Source of the DNA: an uncultured Granulosicoccaceae bacterium
GTDB taxonomy: Bacteria > Pseudomonadota > Gammaproteobacteria > Granulosicoccales > Granulosicoccaceae
Assembly (NCBI GenBank): GCA_937981955.1
Contig: CALJNA010000045.1
Location: 1 to 34,759 of the forward strand
Length of the DNA: 34,759 nucleotides
Direction of reading: 5' to 3'
Of this stretch, positions 1-7,794 are shown one piece after another (position 1 is the stretch's first letter; each line of letters starts with the position of its first letter). A program made the translations under genes and the position numbers. The notes under the pieces were generated by a model. It made no database searches. It was given only the letters and a program-made list of their open reading frames with translations, and was not told the origin of the DNA.

Positions 1-88
1 GTTCCAAGGCACCCACCTAGAGGCGTCTGGACGGACCGACACAGATCGGCTTCGAAAATAATAAAAATTAGTCATCGGGGATAACAAC

Positions 89-580
89 ATGAACAAGTCT
101 TTCATCACCAAATTCGTTCTGGCTACCGCACTTATCGTTGCAGGTTTCAACACATCAAATGCTCACGCTGCTGATGGTCACCTGGTCTTCAACACCGCGG
201 CTATCCACTTCAAAAACTTCAGCGATCGCAATGCGTTCGTCCCGGGCCTGGGTTGGGAATATTCACCAACTGGCAAAGTGGGTTTTCACGTGGGTACCTT
301 GTCTGACAGCTTTGGTGCTCAGGCGACCTACCTTGGTGTGAACTACGGCACCAAGCGTATTCTGAACAACCGTGTTCGATTCCTTTTAGGTGCAACTGCA
401 GTTCATAAGCAGTACCACAAGAACAAGGGTCTGGAAACCAAGATCGTACCCTTCCCGGTAATGGAAGTGGCTTTGTCCAAGCGTGCCAGCCTGAACGTCA
501 CCGGTTCGCCCGAGATTGACTACGCTGGTTCACACAGCAACGCGGTTATGTTCTTCCAACTGAAAGTTCAGTTGCGATAA
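89..580 (+). CDS. Small secreted protein, probable outer-membrane beta-barrel
   Basis: This 163-residue protein starts with a clear Sec signal peptide: positively charged start, hydrophobic stretch at about residues 8-20, and likely cleavage after AHA at residue 27. The mature part of about 136 residues has alternating polar and hydrophobic segments with many Gly and aromatic residues (for example GLGWEYSP and YLGVNYG), as in small 8-strand outer-membrane barrels. Its size resembles PagP-like or opacity-like barrels, but I recognise no catalytic motif of these families. It lacks the usual C-terminal aromatic residue and ends in QLR. A GGGG-containing stretch about 8 bases before the ATG may serve as ribosome binding site. 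The next gene is convergent, so it appears to be transcribed alone. The localisation is inferred and the function is unknown. Confidence 0.7.
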   Translation: MNKSFITKFVLATALIVAGFNTSNAHAADGHLVFNTAAIHFKNFSDRNAFVPGLGWEYSPTGKVGFHVGTLSDSFGAQATYLGVNYGTKRILNNRVRFLLGATAVHKQYHKNKGLETKIVPFPVMEVALSKRASLNVTGSPEIDYAGSHSNAVMFFQLKVQLR

Positions 581-623
581 CACCGCATTTAACACAGCAC
601 GATACCAACAAACATAAAACGAT

Positions 624-2135
624 TTACCCCCTTCGGCTGGTCGGCATCACTGCGGCCAGCCGCATTTTCCAGCTACTGACCAGTTCCTCGATTTCCTCCT
701 CGGAAGTTACTGATGCAAATACGTATCGGTCCGGTCTAAGCAATATAGCCTCCACAGACAAAGCCTGTAACGCTTCTGCAATCTTCGGATTTTCATCACC
801 TGCAAAGCATTTTAAATCAGGGTTGCTTTTAACAAATTCGCTATTCATACGACGTATAAGCAGCGCTGGCTGATATCCAATGTGTTCATCGAGCAACCTG
901 CCATCGGCAAGTTCTGGTTGTCCAAACAAGGTTCCGGATAATGGACAATGGTTGATTAGATCAAACTTGTTAAGATGGCTAGAGCCTAAGCGCGGCGCTA
1001 TCGCTGCCATCCTGGTTGGTTGTCTGCTCCCGTTGTCGCTCGTGCTAGTACCTTGCTGTTTTATCGTCCGCATGAGTTTTCCAAGCTTGATTGCGGTGCT
1101 TATGTATTCCCGGGCATGTGGACTTCGCTCATCCTGATAGCTTGTCAGTAAAGTTTGCGTGGTGTCAGTGCTTAAACACATTGACAGTTTCCAGGCAAGG
1201 TTGGACGCATCGCGAATGCCGGTACACATACCCTGACCCATAAACGGTGGCGTTAGGTGCGCTGCATCACCGGCTAGCAACAATCGATCTTTACACCAGG
1301 TTTTTGCTAAAGCGGACCGAAATGTGTAGATAGCTTTACGCTCTACAGAAGCATCGTCTTTGGTTATCCACCGAGAAAGCAATAACCAGATAGTATCGTC
1401 ATCTACAGCCTGCTCATTAGAAATTGAATCGGGTAACGACATTTCCCATCGACGCCGAAGGCCGGGGTTGCGGCAATAGGTCATCGGTTGTTTAGGGTCG
1501 CAATACTGTATTGTGTGATCACCCAACTGTGGCATGTCCTGTTTTAACATGACATCGACCACAAGCCATCTTTCATTGAAACCGAGATCTTCCATGTTAC
1601 AGGCCATTGAGCTGCGAACAAAAGAATTCGCACCATCGCACCCAACAACGTACTTACAATTCACCTGCTGAATGTCGTTTGATTTAGCGTTTTGATAGGT
1701 GACTTGCGCACCGTTAGCGTTTTGCTTTATTGCTGTCACTGTCTGACCCAATTCCAGTTTGCAGTATTGATTACTCTCCAGCGCATTACGCAGCAAGTTT
1801 TCAAGATCAGGTTGATGCAGTCTATAGCTGGTGTGCCAGCCGTGTTTGCCAAGATCGGCAGGTCTTGGCCAGTCAAGAATAAGCTCATCTCTGTTATCAA
1901 TAAATCGCATTCCCGGATTTACAAGCGTTTTCTCTTGCAGCTGATTTGCCACGCCGATCGTTTGAAAGACGCGCATGGTTTCATCATCTAGATGCACTGC
2001 GCGCGGTAAGTTATAGATACTGGGCTCTCGCTCAAGCACCAACACATTGACCTGTTGTAAACCGAGTAAGTTAGCTAGTGTGGCACCGGTTGGTCCGCAC
2101 CCGACAACCACGATGTCGAATTCATTTTCCGTCAT
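624..2135 (-). CDS. FAD-dependent aromatic hydroxylase (MhpA/PheA-like monooxygenase)
   Basis: The 503-residue protein is a class A flavoprotein monooxygenase. It has an N-terminal Rossmann GxGxxG (GCGPTG, residues 12-17) with an acidic residue (E35) at the end of strand 2 for the ADP ribose. The DG motif lies in CDGANS at residues 166-171 and the GD motif in LLLAGDAAH at 286-294. Such enzymes use NAD(P)H and O2 to ortho-hydroxylate phenolic substrates and give catechols for ring cleavage. It is somewhat shorter than E. coli MhpA (554 residues). It lies 16 bases downstream of an extradiol dioxygenase on the same strand, which fits hydroxylation followed by meta-cleavage. The exact substrate (phenylpropionate, resorcinol or another) cannot be read from the sequence. 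Confidence 0.88.
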   Translation of the reverse strand: MTENEFDIVVVGCGPTGATLANLLGLQQVNVLVLEREPSIYNLPRAVHLDDETMRVFQTIGVANQLQEKTLVNPGMRFIDNRDELILDWPRPADLGKHGWHTSYRLHQPDLENLLRNALESNQYCKLELGQTVTAIKQNANGAQVTYQNAKSNDIQQVNCKYVVGCDGANSFVRSSMACNMEDLGFNERWLVVDVMLKQDMPQLGDHTIQYCDPKQPMTYCRNPGLRRRWEMSLPDSISNEQAVDDDTIWLLLSRWITKDDASVERKAIYTFRSALAKTWCKDRLLLAGDAAHLTPPFMGQGMCTGIRDASNLAWKLSMCLSTDTTQTLLTSYQDERSPHAREYISTAIKLGKLMRTIKQQGTSTSDNGSRQPTRMAAIAPRLGSSHLNKFDLINHCPLSGTLFGQPELADGRLLDEHIGYQPALLIRRMNSEFVKSNPDLKCFAGDENPKIAEALQALSVEAILLRPDRYVFASVTSEEEIEELVSSWKMRLAAVMPTSRRG

Positions 2136-2151
2136 GGTTAGTATGAGTTAA

Positions 2152-3123
2152 TCAGGAACGCCAAAATTCGTTGTAAAGCCACGGGCAGTCGATAACCGGT
2201 GGTGTACGCAAACCGGATGCAGCAACATCGAGTCGCATGTTTCGATAGCTTGCACGATCTTCTTCAGATAAATAGAGCCGATCATGTCCCCAAAAGCTCG
2301 GGCCGGTAGATGTTTCGTGCGGTGTCCACTTTGCTGGATCGATCAGCCGTCCACCCCACCCGCTTTCTATAAAAAAACCTGAAGGGGTATTGGCATAGTA
2401 GCTGGTCATATAATCATTGGTGTGTCGTCCGAGTGTGTACGCAATGGTTTCGGGCTCGAGCAAGGCCAGGTCATATCCCTGCCCCACGTCGTCGAGGTTC
2501 TGGTATTCGATCATGAAATGGTGAAAGCCGGTTTTTCCAGAACCAACAATAGCAAAACTGTGGTGGCGCTCGTTAACGTGAAAGAAGTACAACGGAATTG
2601 GCTCCAGACCGTAGTCGCTTAGCGAGAACCCAAGTAGATCCTGATAGAACGGCAACAGCCTTTCGGCGTTTTGTACATGCAGTACCGCATGCCCCATGCC
2701 ATGCGCACCCGTTTTAAATCCTGATATTGGTCTGCCCGGAATAAATGGTTCTGTAATTGTTTGCGGATTGAAGAAGAGCTCGATTCGATTGCCATCCGGA
2801 TCATTGAAATAGATTAGTGATTCCACACATCGCTGATCAGCCAGGCTGGAGTTGGCAAACGAAACCTCATGACCTGCGTTTTCCAGTTTATCAGCAAAAA
2901 TAGACAAGTCATCACTGGACTCCACTTCCCAGCCAATGAATGCAGGATTGTTTCCCGACTCATTGGTGACGACAAATCGCTGCTTGTAGTTATCCATGCG
3001 AAACGAAAGCGTACCAGCGCCTTTATCAACTTGCTGTAGTCCGAGCAGTTTCTGCGCGAACTGGCTCCATTCGTCCGTTTTGTCTGAATGCACACCAAGG
3101 TAACCCAGTGAAACAATACCCAT
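2152..3123 (-). CDS. Extradiol ring-cleavage dioxygenase (BphC-like, two VOC domains)
   Basis: The 323-residue protein has two vicinal-oxygen-chelate domains (about 5-120 and 140-270), as in type I extradiol dioxygenases such as 2,3-dihydroxybiphenyl 1,2-dioxygenase. The C-terminal domain keeps the expected Fe(II) ligands: H145 in HGMGHAVLHV, H202 in FHHFMIEY and E253 in FFIESGWG. The active-site positions equivalent to BphC His195, His241 and Tyr250 also appear conserved (RHHS at 186-189, H234, Y243). The N-terminal domain is the usual degenerate copy. It probably opens a catechol made by the downstream FAD hydroxylase. A hydrolase or dehydrogenase for the next step is not present here, so the pathway must continue elsewhere. 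The ATG at 3123 has only a weak ribosome binding site. Confidence 0.88.
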   Translation of the reverse strand: MGIVSLGYLGVHSDKTDEWSQFAQKLLGLQQVDKGAGTLSFRMDNYKQRFVVTNESGNNPAFIGWEVESSDDLSIFADKLENAGHEVSFANSSLADQRCVESLIYFNDPDGNRIELFFNPQTITEPFIPGRPISGFKTGAHGMGHAVLHVQNAERLLPFYQDLLGFSLSDYGLEPIPLYFFHVNERHHSFAIVGSGKTGFHHFMIEYQNLDDVGQGYDLALLEPETIAYTLGRHTNDYMTSYYANTPSGFFIESGWGGRLIDPAKWTPHETSTGPSFWGHDRLYLSEEDRASYRNMRLDVAASGLRTPPVIDCPWLYNEFWRS

Positions 3124-3246
3124 TAACTACACTCATCTGGTTGTAATAGCGTTGTGGTGTTGTTCATCAAAAGTACTGACAAGTGGTACGCAACGTTATT
3201 TATGTATTGGAAGATTGTTGAGTAATTTGCTTTTTGCATGCTCGCA

Positions 3247-4119
3247 CTAGGCTATATTCTGTAACCAGTTTGAAAGAGACAGAACATCGGTACTCGGCGT
3301 TGTCCCGCTCGCCCAGACAATATGATAGCCGTAAGAATCCAATGCTGTTTTACTCAAGCGATGTAATTTACCAGATTCTAATTCACCTTCTACCAAAGAA
3401 TCATTAAGTGCAATACCCTGCCCGTCAATAACTGCCTGTACACGAACGTTTGGGTCAGGAATAATCAGTGTCTTCTCCGGATCGTGCCACGTGACTCCGG
3501 CAGCCGAGAACCACTCCCGCCATGCAGCGCTGTGTTCACTGTCATGTAACAAGGTGGCTTCCTTCAGTGCATGCTCTAAACCTTTATCTACAACGACTGC
3601 GCTCATTTTTGAATTGCCACTTGGCCAGGCCGGACAGGCAAATAGCAGAATACTTTCTACATCGTGCCAATGACCACTACCCCACCGAATGGCAACATCG
3701 ATGCCGTTGTTCGCTAAGTTTGTTAGTTCGATCATTGGTTGGAGCCGCAAACGAATGTCGGGATGCTGATCGAGAAAGCTCGTTAATCGCGGAGATAGCC
3801 AGCGGGATGCAAAGTAAGTCGATACCCCAACCGTTAACGCACGCGAATCATCGTTTTGCAATCGTTGAATTCTACTTTCAATTATTGAATAACCTTCCTC
3901 GGTACTGTTGAGCATTGCCAGTCCTTTCTGGGAAAGTGCAACACCGCGCGGCAATCGTTCAAACAACTTAAACCCAAGTGTGGTTTCTAGTTGCTTTATT
4001 TGATGACTGACAGCGCCTTTGGTTAAGTTAAGCTCTTCCGCAGCGGCAGAGATGCTGCCAATTTTTGCAACTATGGTGAATACCTTTAATTGATTGTAGT
4101 GTCGAAACTGCATTGACAC
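3247..4119 (-). CDS. LysR-family transcriptional regulator (GcvA-like)
   Basis: A 290-residue LysR-type regulator with the winged helix-turn-helix at residues 8-66 (SISAAAEELNLTKGAVSHQI) and a GcvA-like recognition helix, followed by a substrate-binding domain from about residue 90. The reading frame opens at a GTG (4119); an ATG two codons later (4113) begins MQFRHYN and is an equally good start. The gene lies divergently from the MttB/GcvT methyltransferase genes, with a palindrome in the shared intergenic DNA, and upstream of the dioxygenase/hydroxylase pair on its own strand, 123 bases away. By LysR custom it is likeliest to control the divergent genes. It is the only recognisable DNA-binding regulator in the window. 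Confidence 0.92.
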   Translation of the reverse strand: MSMQFRHYNQLKVFTIVAKIGSISAAAEELNLTKGAVSHQIKQLETTLGFKLFERLPRGVALSQKGLAMLNSTEEGYSIIESRIQRLQNDDSRALTVGVSTYFASRWLSPRLTSFLDQHPDIRLRLQPMIELTNLANNGIDVAIRWGSGHWHDVESILLFACPAWPSGNSKMSAVVVDKGLEHALKEATLLHDSEHSAAWREWFSAAGVTWHDPEKTLIIPDPNVRVQAVIDGQGIALNDSLVEGELESGKLHRLSKTALDSYGYHIVWASGTTPSTDVLSLSNWLQNIA

Positions 4120-4168
4120 CGTTTAGCATAATTAAACGCTGAGGTCAAAATATTTCCATTTAGATGCC

Positions 4169-4190
4169 TTGATTTTAAGAATACAATCAA
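4169..4190. promoter_or_regulatory. Candidate LysR operator palindrome
   Basis: The perfect dyad TTGATT-N10-AATCAA lies in the 120-base region between the divergent LysR gene and the methyltransferase gene. Its size and AT-rich centre fit a LysR-type binding site. A -10-like TATGAT follows at 4214-4219 towards the methyltransferase gene. Binding is inferred from position and symmetry only. Confidence 0.45.
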
Positions 4191-4239
4191 CTCTGCTTCA
4201 GCATATCTGTTTGTATGATCAGTCTTATTGAGTGTGCTT

Positions 4240-5790
4240 ATGTCCCCTGACAAATTGCCAGTGACGGTCAACCAGCCAAGGCGGCGCGGACGTAAATCAC
4301 GACCAGCTCCACACGATCCTTGCGGGCCTGCCGCCGACCACCGTAGACGAATCCCGAGTTTTGATTTACTTGACGACAATGCATTGGGGCAGCTAGAAGA
4401 TCATGCTGACTGGCTGCTTGAACAGGTGGGTGTTGAGTTTCGTGGCGATGCGGATGCTATCGAGTTGTTCGAATCAGCCGGTGCCAGAGTCAGCGGAGAT
4501 AGATTGCGTTTTGAGCCAGGTCTGCTGCACAGCCTGTGCATGAGTGCTCCGGCAGAATTCAAACTGCATAGTCGCAACGAACATCACTCGCTAAGCCTGG
4601 GGGGTAATCACGTTATTCTTATGCCCGGTTACGGTTCTCCATTTGTAACTGATATGGATAACGGGCGGCGCTACGCAACGCTTAAAGACTTTCATAACTT
4701 CGTTAAATTAACCTACCTGACACCAAACCTGCATCATTCCGGTGGCACGGTGTGCGAGCCAACTGATGTTCCGGTTAATAAGCGTCATCTTGACATGATG
4801 TTCGCCCATTTAAGCTTAAGTACGAAGCCATTTATGGGTAGCGTGACATCAGCAGAACGCGCCAGAGACTCAATTGCTATGGCTGGGATCGTTTACGGTA
4901 AGCAGTTTCTGGAATCGCATGCGGTGATGCAAGGCAATATTAATGTGAATTCACCGTTTGTATATGACGGTGCTATGTCTAAAGCGTTAAGAGTATATGC
5001 TGCGGCCAACCAGTGCGTGTGTGTATCCCCCGCTATTTTTGCAGGAGCAATGGGGCCGGTGAGTATGCCAGCGGTGTGTGCTCAAACATTGGCCGAGGCC
5101 ATGGTAGGTATTGCATTAGTGCAGTTGGTCAAGCCCGGTTGTCCGTCTATGATGGGTTCTTTTCATTCCACCATGAACTTACGAACGGGATCACTTACAT
5201 TTGGAACGCCTGAGGCGAATCAGGCTACGATGATTCTGTCGCAACTGGGACGAAGACTGGGTGTGCCTTTCAGATCTGGTGGTGGACAGATAACCGCAGC
5301 AAACTCACCCGATGGTCAAGCCATGATGGATAGCAGCAATGCTATGTGGTCAACGATGATTTCAGGAACGCATCAGGTGTGGCATGCGGCAGGCTGGTTA
5401 GAAGGAGGACTCACCATGTCTTACGAGAAATTCATAATGGATTTAGACAATTGTGGCGCCATGATGAAGTTAATGCGGGGAGTCAGTGTAAATGCGGAGA
5501 CCTTGTCGCAAGAATCTTACAATGAAGCAGGACCAGGTGATAATTTTTTATCGACCAGTCACACAATCAAGCATTTTGCACATGCAAATTATGAATCATT
5601 AATTCCCGATGCTGGGCCGTACGAAACCTGGCAAGAAAACGGGGCGTTGAGCGCCGAGCAACGTGCGAGCCTGGTATATAAAGATATGCTCAAACGGTAT
5701 GTCGAACCATCAATGGAAGATTCTATTCGCGCGACTTTGATCGAATTTGTTGAAGAGCGTAAAGCCTCAATGCCTGATGAATGGTATTAA
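4240..5790 (+). CDS. MttB-family (trimethylamine methyltransferase-like) methyltransferase, non-pyrrolysine
   Basis: A protein of 516 residues from the ATG at 4240; an upstream in-frame TTG at 4228 would add four residues but sits close to a -10-like TATGAT. The whole length matches the MttB superfamily (PF06253 type): a glycine-rich TIM-barrel protein with segments such as GSFHSTMNLRTGSL, GGGQITAANSPDGQ and MKLMRGVSVNAET, ending in DEWY. There is no in-frame amber codon, so it belongs to the large non-pyrrolysine branch, known members of which demethylate quaternary amines such as glycine betaine. An N-terminal basic stretch (RRRGRKSR) precedes the domain. It is followed 28 bases later by a GcvT-like gene, a likely methyl-transfer partner. 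No corrinoid protein is encoded nearby. The substrate is unknown; a quaternary ammonium or sulfonium compound is plausible. Confidence 0.88.
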   Translation: MSPDKLPVTVNQPRRRGRKSRPAPHDPCGPAADHRRRIPSFDLLDDNALGQLEDHADWLLEQVGVEFRGDADAIELFESAGARVSGDRLRFEPGLLHSLCMSAPAEFKLHSRNEHHSLSLGGNHVILMPGYGSPFVTDMDNGRRYATLKDFHNFVKLTYLTPNLHHSGGTVCEPTDVPVNKRHLDMMFAHLSLSTKPFMGSVTSAERARDSIAMAGIVYGKQFLESHAVMQGNINVNSPFVYDGAMSKALRVYAAANQCVCVSPAIFAGAMGPVSMPAVCAQTLAEAMVGIALVQLVKPGCPSMMGSFHSTMNLRTGSLTFGTPEANQATMILSQLGRRLGVPFRSGGGQITAANSPDGQAMMDSSNAMWSTMISGTHQVWHAAGWLEGGLTMSYEKFIMDLDNCGAMMKLMRGVSVNAETLSQESYNEAGPGDNFLSTSHTIKHFAHANYESLIPDAGPYETWQENGALSAEQRASLVYKDMLKRYVEPSMEDSIRATLIEFVEERKASMPDEWY

Positions 5791-5818
5791 TTGTTGTTAA
5801 TCAAAGCAGGAATACACT

Positions 5819-6916
5819 ATGACAGAAGAGCTTAGTCGAACGTCGGCGCTAGCGTCACGACACAAAGAACTCGGGTCTGGACTCGAAGACTGGAACGGTA
5901 TGGGGACCGCCTGGTCCTACAGTAGCGACCCCAATACAGAGCACGATGCCATTCGCGAGCGTGTCGGTATGTTTGATATGTCTCCATTGAAAAAGGTGAT
6001 GATAAGCGGTAGCGATGCCGTCGCGGTTCTGAATCACCTGACGACGCGTGAAATCTCGAATATTGATGTGGGGCATGCGTCTTATCTGAGTGTGCTCACT
6101 GAACAGGGCACCATGGCTGATGATGCTATCGTGTACAACAATGGAAACGATGAATGGATGATTGTCCACGGGTCTGGCGATACGATGAGCTTACTAGGCG
6201 AATCAGCTAAGGGGAAATCGGTACAGATCTCATTTACCGATTCGTTACATAACGTATCGGTACAGGGACCTGATTCTCTGTCTGTTCTTAATGAAAACTG
6301 CAGCCATAATTTGGTTGAGCTTGCTTATTTCGAACATTGCGACACCACGCTTTTTACTCATCCTTGCCGAATTTCACGTACCGGATATTCCGGTGAACGG
6401 GGCTATGAGGTATTCGTTGATGAGAAATACGTAGGCGATGTATGGGATAAATTGATCGACGCCGGTGTTATGCCGTGCTCTTTTGCGTCGCTTGACAAGG
6501 TCCGGATTGAAGCTGGATTACTATTTTATGGCTATGATATGACGACAGCGCATACGCCTTACGAAGTTGGATTGGGTTTTACCGTCACCAAATCAAAGTC
6601 GGGTTATCGTGGCGCCGACGCCCTGGCAGCAGCGAAGGGACAGGAAAAGATACACAATGTGTGTCTCGAAATTGAACACTCAGATATGGTTAACGGTGAA
6701 GAGATCATTAGTATCAATGGTAAGACGGTAGGAGTAGTTAATAGCCCGTGTTATTCACATAGATTAGGAAAATCGCTCTCGCTCGCCCATGTAAAACCGG
6801 AATTTGCTAAATCGGGAACGCGGGTTCACATAAATGGTGGGGATATTGATTGTGATGCAACGGTTGTGGCCATGCCAGTTTACGACCCTGATAAGTTGTT
6901 AACTCATCAAAACTAA
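5819..6916 (+). CDS. GcvT-like tetrahydrofolate-dependent aminomethyltransferase/demethylase
   Basis: The 365-residue protein has the GcvT fold: an N-terminal folate-binding domain (MFDMSPLKKVMISGSDA at 51-67, SVQGPDS near 143), the signature SRTGYSGERGYEVFV, and a C-terminal barrel with GVVNSPCYSHRLGKSLSLAHV. The T-protein acidic pair is kept in GTMADDAIV (D101, D102). From memory, the DMSP demethylase DmdA has an Asn in the first position, so this is closer to amine-type T-proteins than to classical DmdA, though its length (365) matches DmdA. It probably passes a methyl or one-carbon unit from the substrate, or from the upstream MttB-like enzyme, to tetrahydrofolate. It shares an operon-like arrangement with that gene. 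It is not the housekeeping glycine-cleavage T-protein: gcvH and gcvP are absent. Confidence 0.85.
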   Translation: MTEELSRTSALASRHKELGSGLEDWNGMGTAWSYSSDPNTEHDAIRERVGMFDMSPLKKVMISGSDAVAVLNHLTTREISNIDVGHASYLSVLTEQGTMADDAIVYNNGNDEWMIVHGSGDTMSLLGESAKGKSVQISFTDSLHNVSVQGPDSLSVLNENCSHNLVELAYFEHCDTTLFTHPCRISRTGYSGERGYEVFVDEKYVGDVWDKLIDAGVMPCSFASLDKVRIEAGLLFYGYDMTTAHTPYEVGLGFTVTKSKSGYRGADALAAAKGQEKIHNVCLEIEHSDMVNGEEIISINGKTVGVVNSPCYSHRLGKSLSLAHVKPEFAKSGTRVHINGGDIDCDATVVAMPVYDPDKLLTHQN

Positions 6917-7022
6917 GTTGTAAAAAAGAGTTAGTGTAAGCTTGCGTTCACAATGGCGACTTAAGGTGCAAATATTCAGAAACTGGCGTAGCATGGCAAG
7001 GCTTGACCGATGAAAAACAACC

Positions 7023-7787
7023 ATGCCGACGATCGATTCTGTACTAGCACAACCGGGTCTGCTTGCCTTGCTGGTCCTTGCAGCGTTTGTCGTCGGCTTA
7101 TCAAAAGGTGGCTTGCCTGCGGTCGCTATGCTCAGCGTACCGCTTTTATCATTGATCATGTCACCGCTCGTTGCCGCTATTCTGCTGTTACCAATTTATA
7201 TCTTGTCCGATGCGGTCAGTGTCTGGTTGTATCGTCGGGAATTTAGTGCCCCCAATATTAAGCTCCTTATTCCAGCCGGCATATTGGGTGTAGTCATTGG
7301 CTGGGTTGCCGCCTCTTCTGTTTCGGATCAAATGGTGGCTCTTGCCATTGGTGTAATGGGTATCAGTTTCTGTCTTTATAACTGGTTTTTCAAAAGAGGC
7401 AGCGATATGCCTCAACCGGTAAATAAAGTTAAAGGCATGCTATGGGGCACACTATCAGGATTTACCAGTTTTATCTCACATGCAGGTGCGCCGCCATTTC
7501 AAATTTTCGTGTTACCGCAAAAATTACCGAAAATGGTGTTTGCTGGAACCACAACCATCGTGTTTGCAGCGATAAATCTTGCGAAGATTATTCCTTATTC
7601 CAACTTGTATCCGTATACCAAAACCACGCTTGAAGTGTCGGCGTATCTTTTGCCTGTAGCGGCACTGGGAACCGTGGTTGGCAAGAAACTGATCGAACGT
7701 TTGTCTGAAAAGTGGTTCTTTCTTGCGGTGCAAATTGCTTTGTTTGCTATTTCAATTAAGCTGGTTCTAGGTGCATTGAGTATGTGA
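7023..7787 (+). CDS. TauE/SafE-family membrane exporter
   Basis: The 254-residue polytopic protein has about eight hydrophobic segments in two similar halves, as in the TauE/SafE (DUF81) family. The N-terminal repeat carries VVGLSKGGLPAVAMLSVPLLSLIMSP and the second begins around GFTSFISHAGAPPFQIF, both typical of the family. Known members are linked to export of sulfite, sulfoacetate or other small organic anions. It follows the MttB/GcvT-like genes by 106 bases and ends 7 bases before the convergent dddP. It may remove sulfur or carboxylate products of their chemistry, but no substrate is shown. The start chosen is the ATG at 7023, with no strong ribosome binding site. Confidence 0.87.
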   Translation: MPTIDSVLAQPGLLALLVLAAFVVGLSKGGLPAVAMLSVPLLSLIMSPLVAAILLLPIYILSDAVSVWLYRREFSAPNIKLLIPAGILGVVIGWVAASSVSDQMVALAIGVMGISFCLYNWFFKRGSDMPQPVNKVKGMLWGTLSGFTSFISHAGAPPFQIFVLPQKLPKMVFAGTTTIVFAAINLAKIIPYSNLYPYTKTTLEVSAYLLPVAALGTVVGKKLIERLSEKWFFLAVQIALFAISIKLVLGALSM

Positions 7788-7794
7788 AATAATA

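Noticed and set aside
3145..3200. Imperfect inverted repeat AATAGCGTTG / CAACGTTATT before the dioxygenase gene
   Set aside because: One mismatch and a 36-base spacer make it too weak to call an operator.
4240..5790. Pyrrolysine-containing MttB
   Set aside because: The frame has no internal amber codon and reads through to its TAA stop.
5819..6916. Naming the GcvT-like gene dmdA
   Set aside because: The length fits, but the T-protein acidic pair is kept and the overall sequence does not follow DmdA as I remember it.
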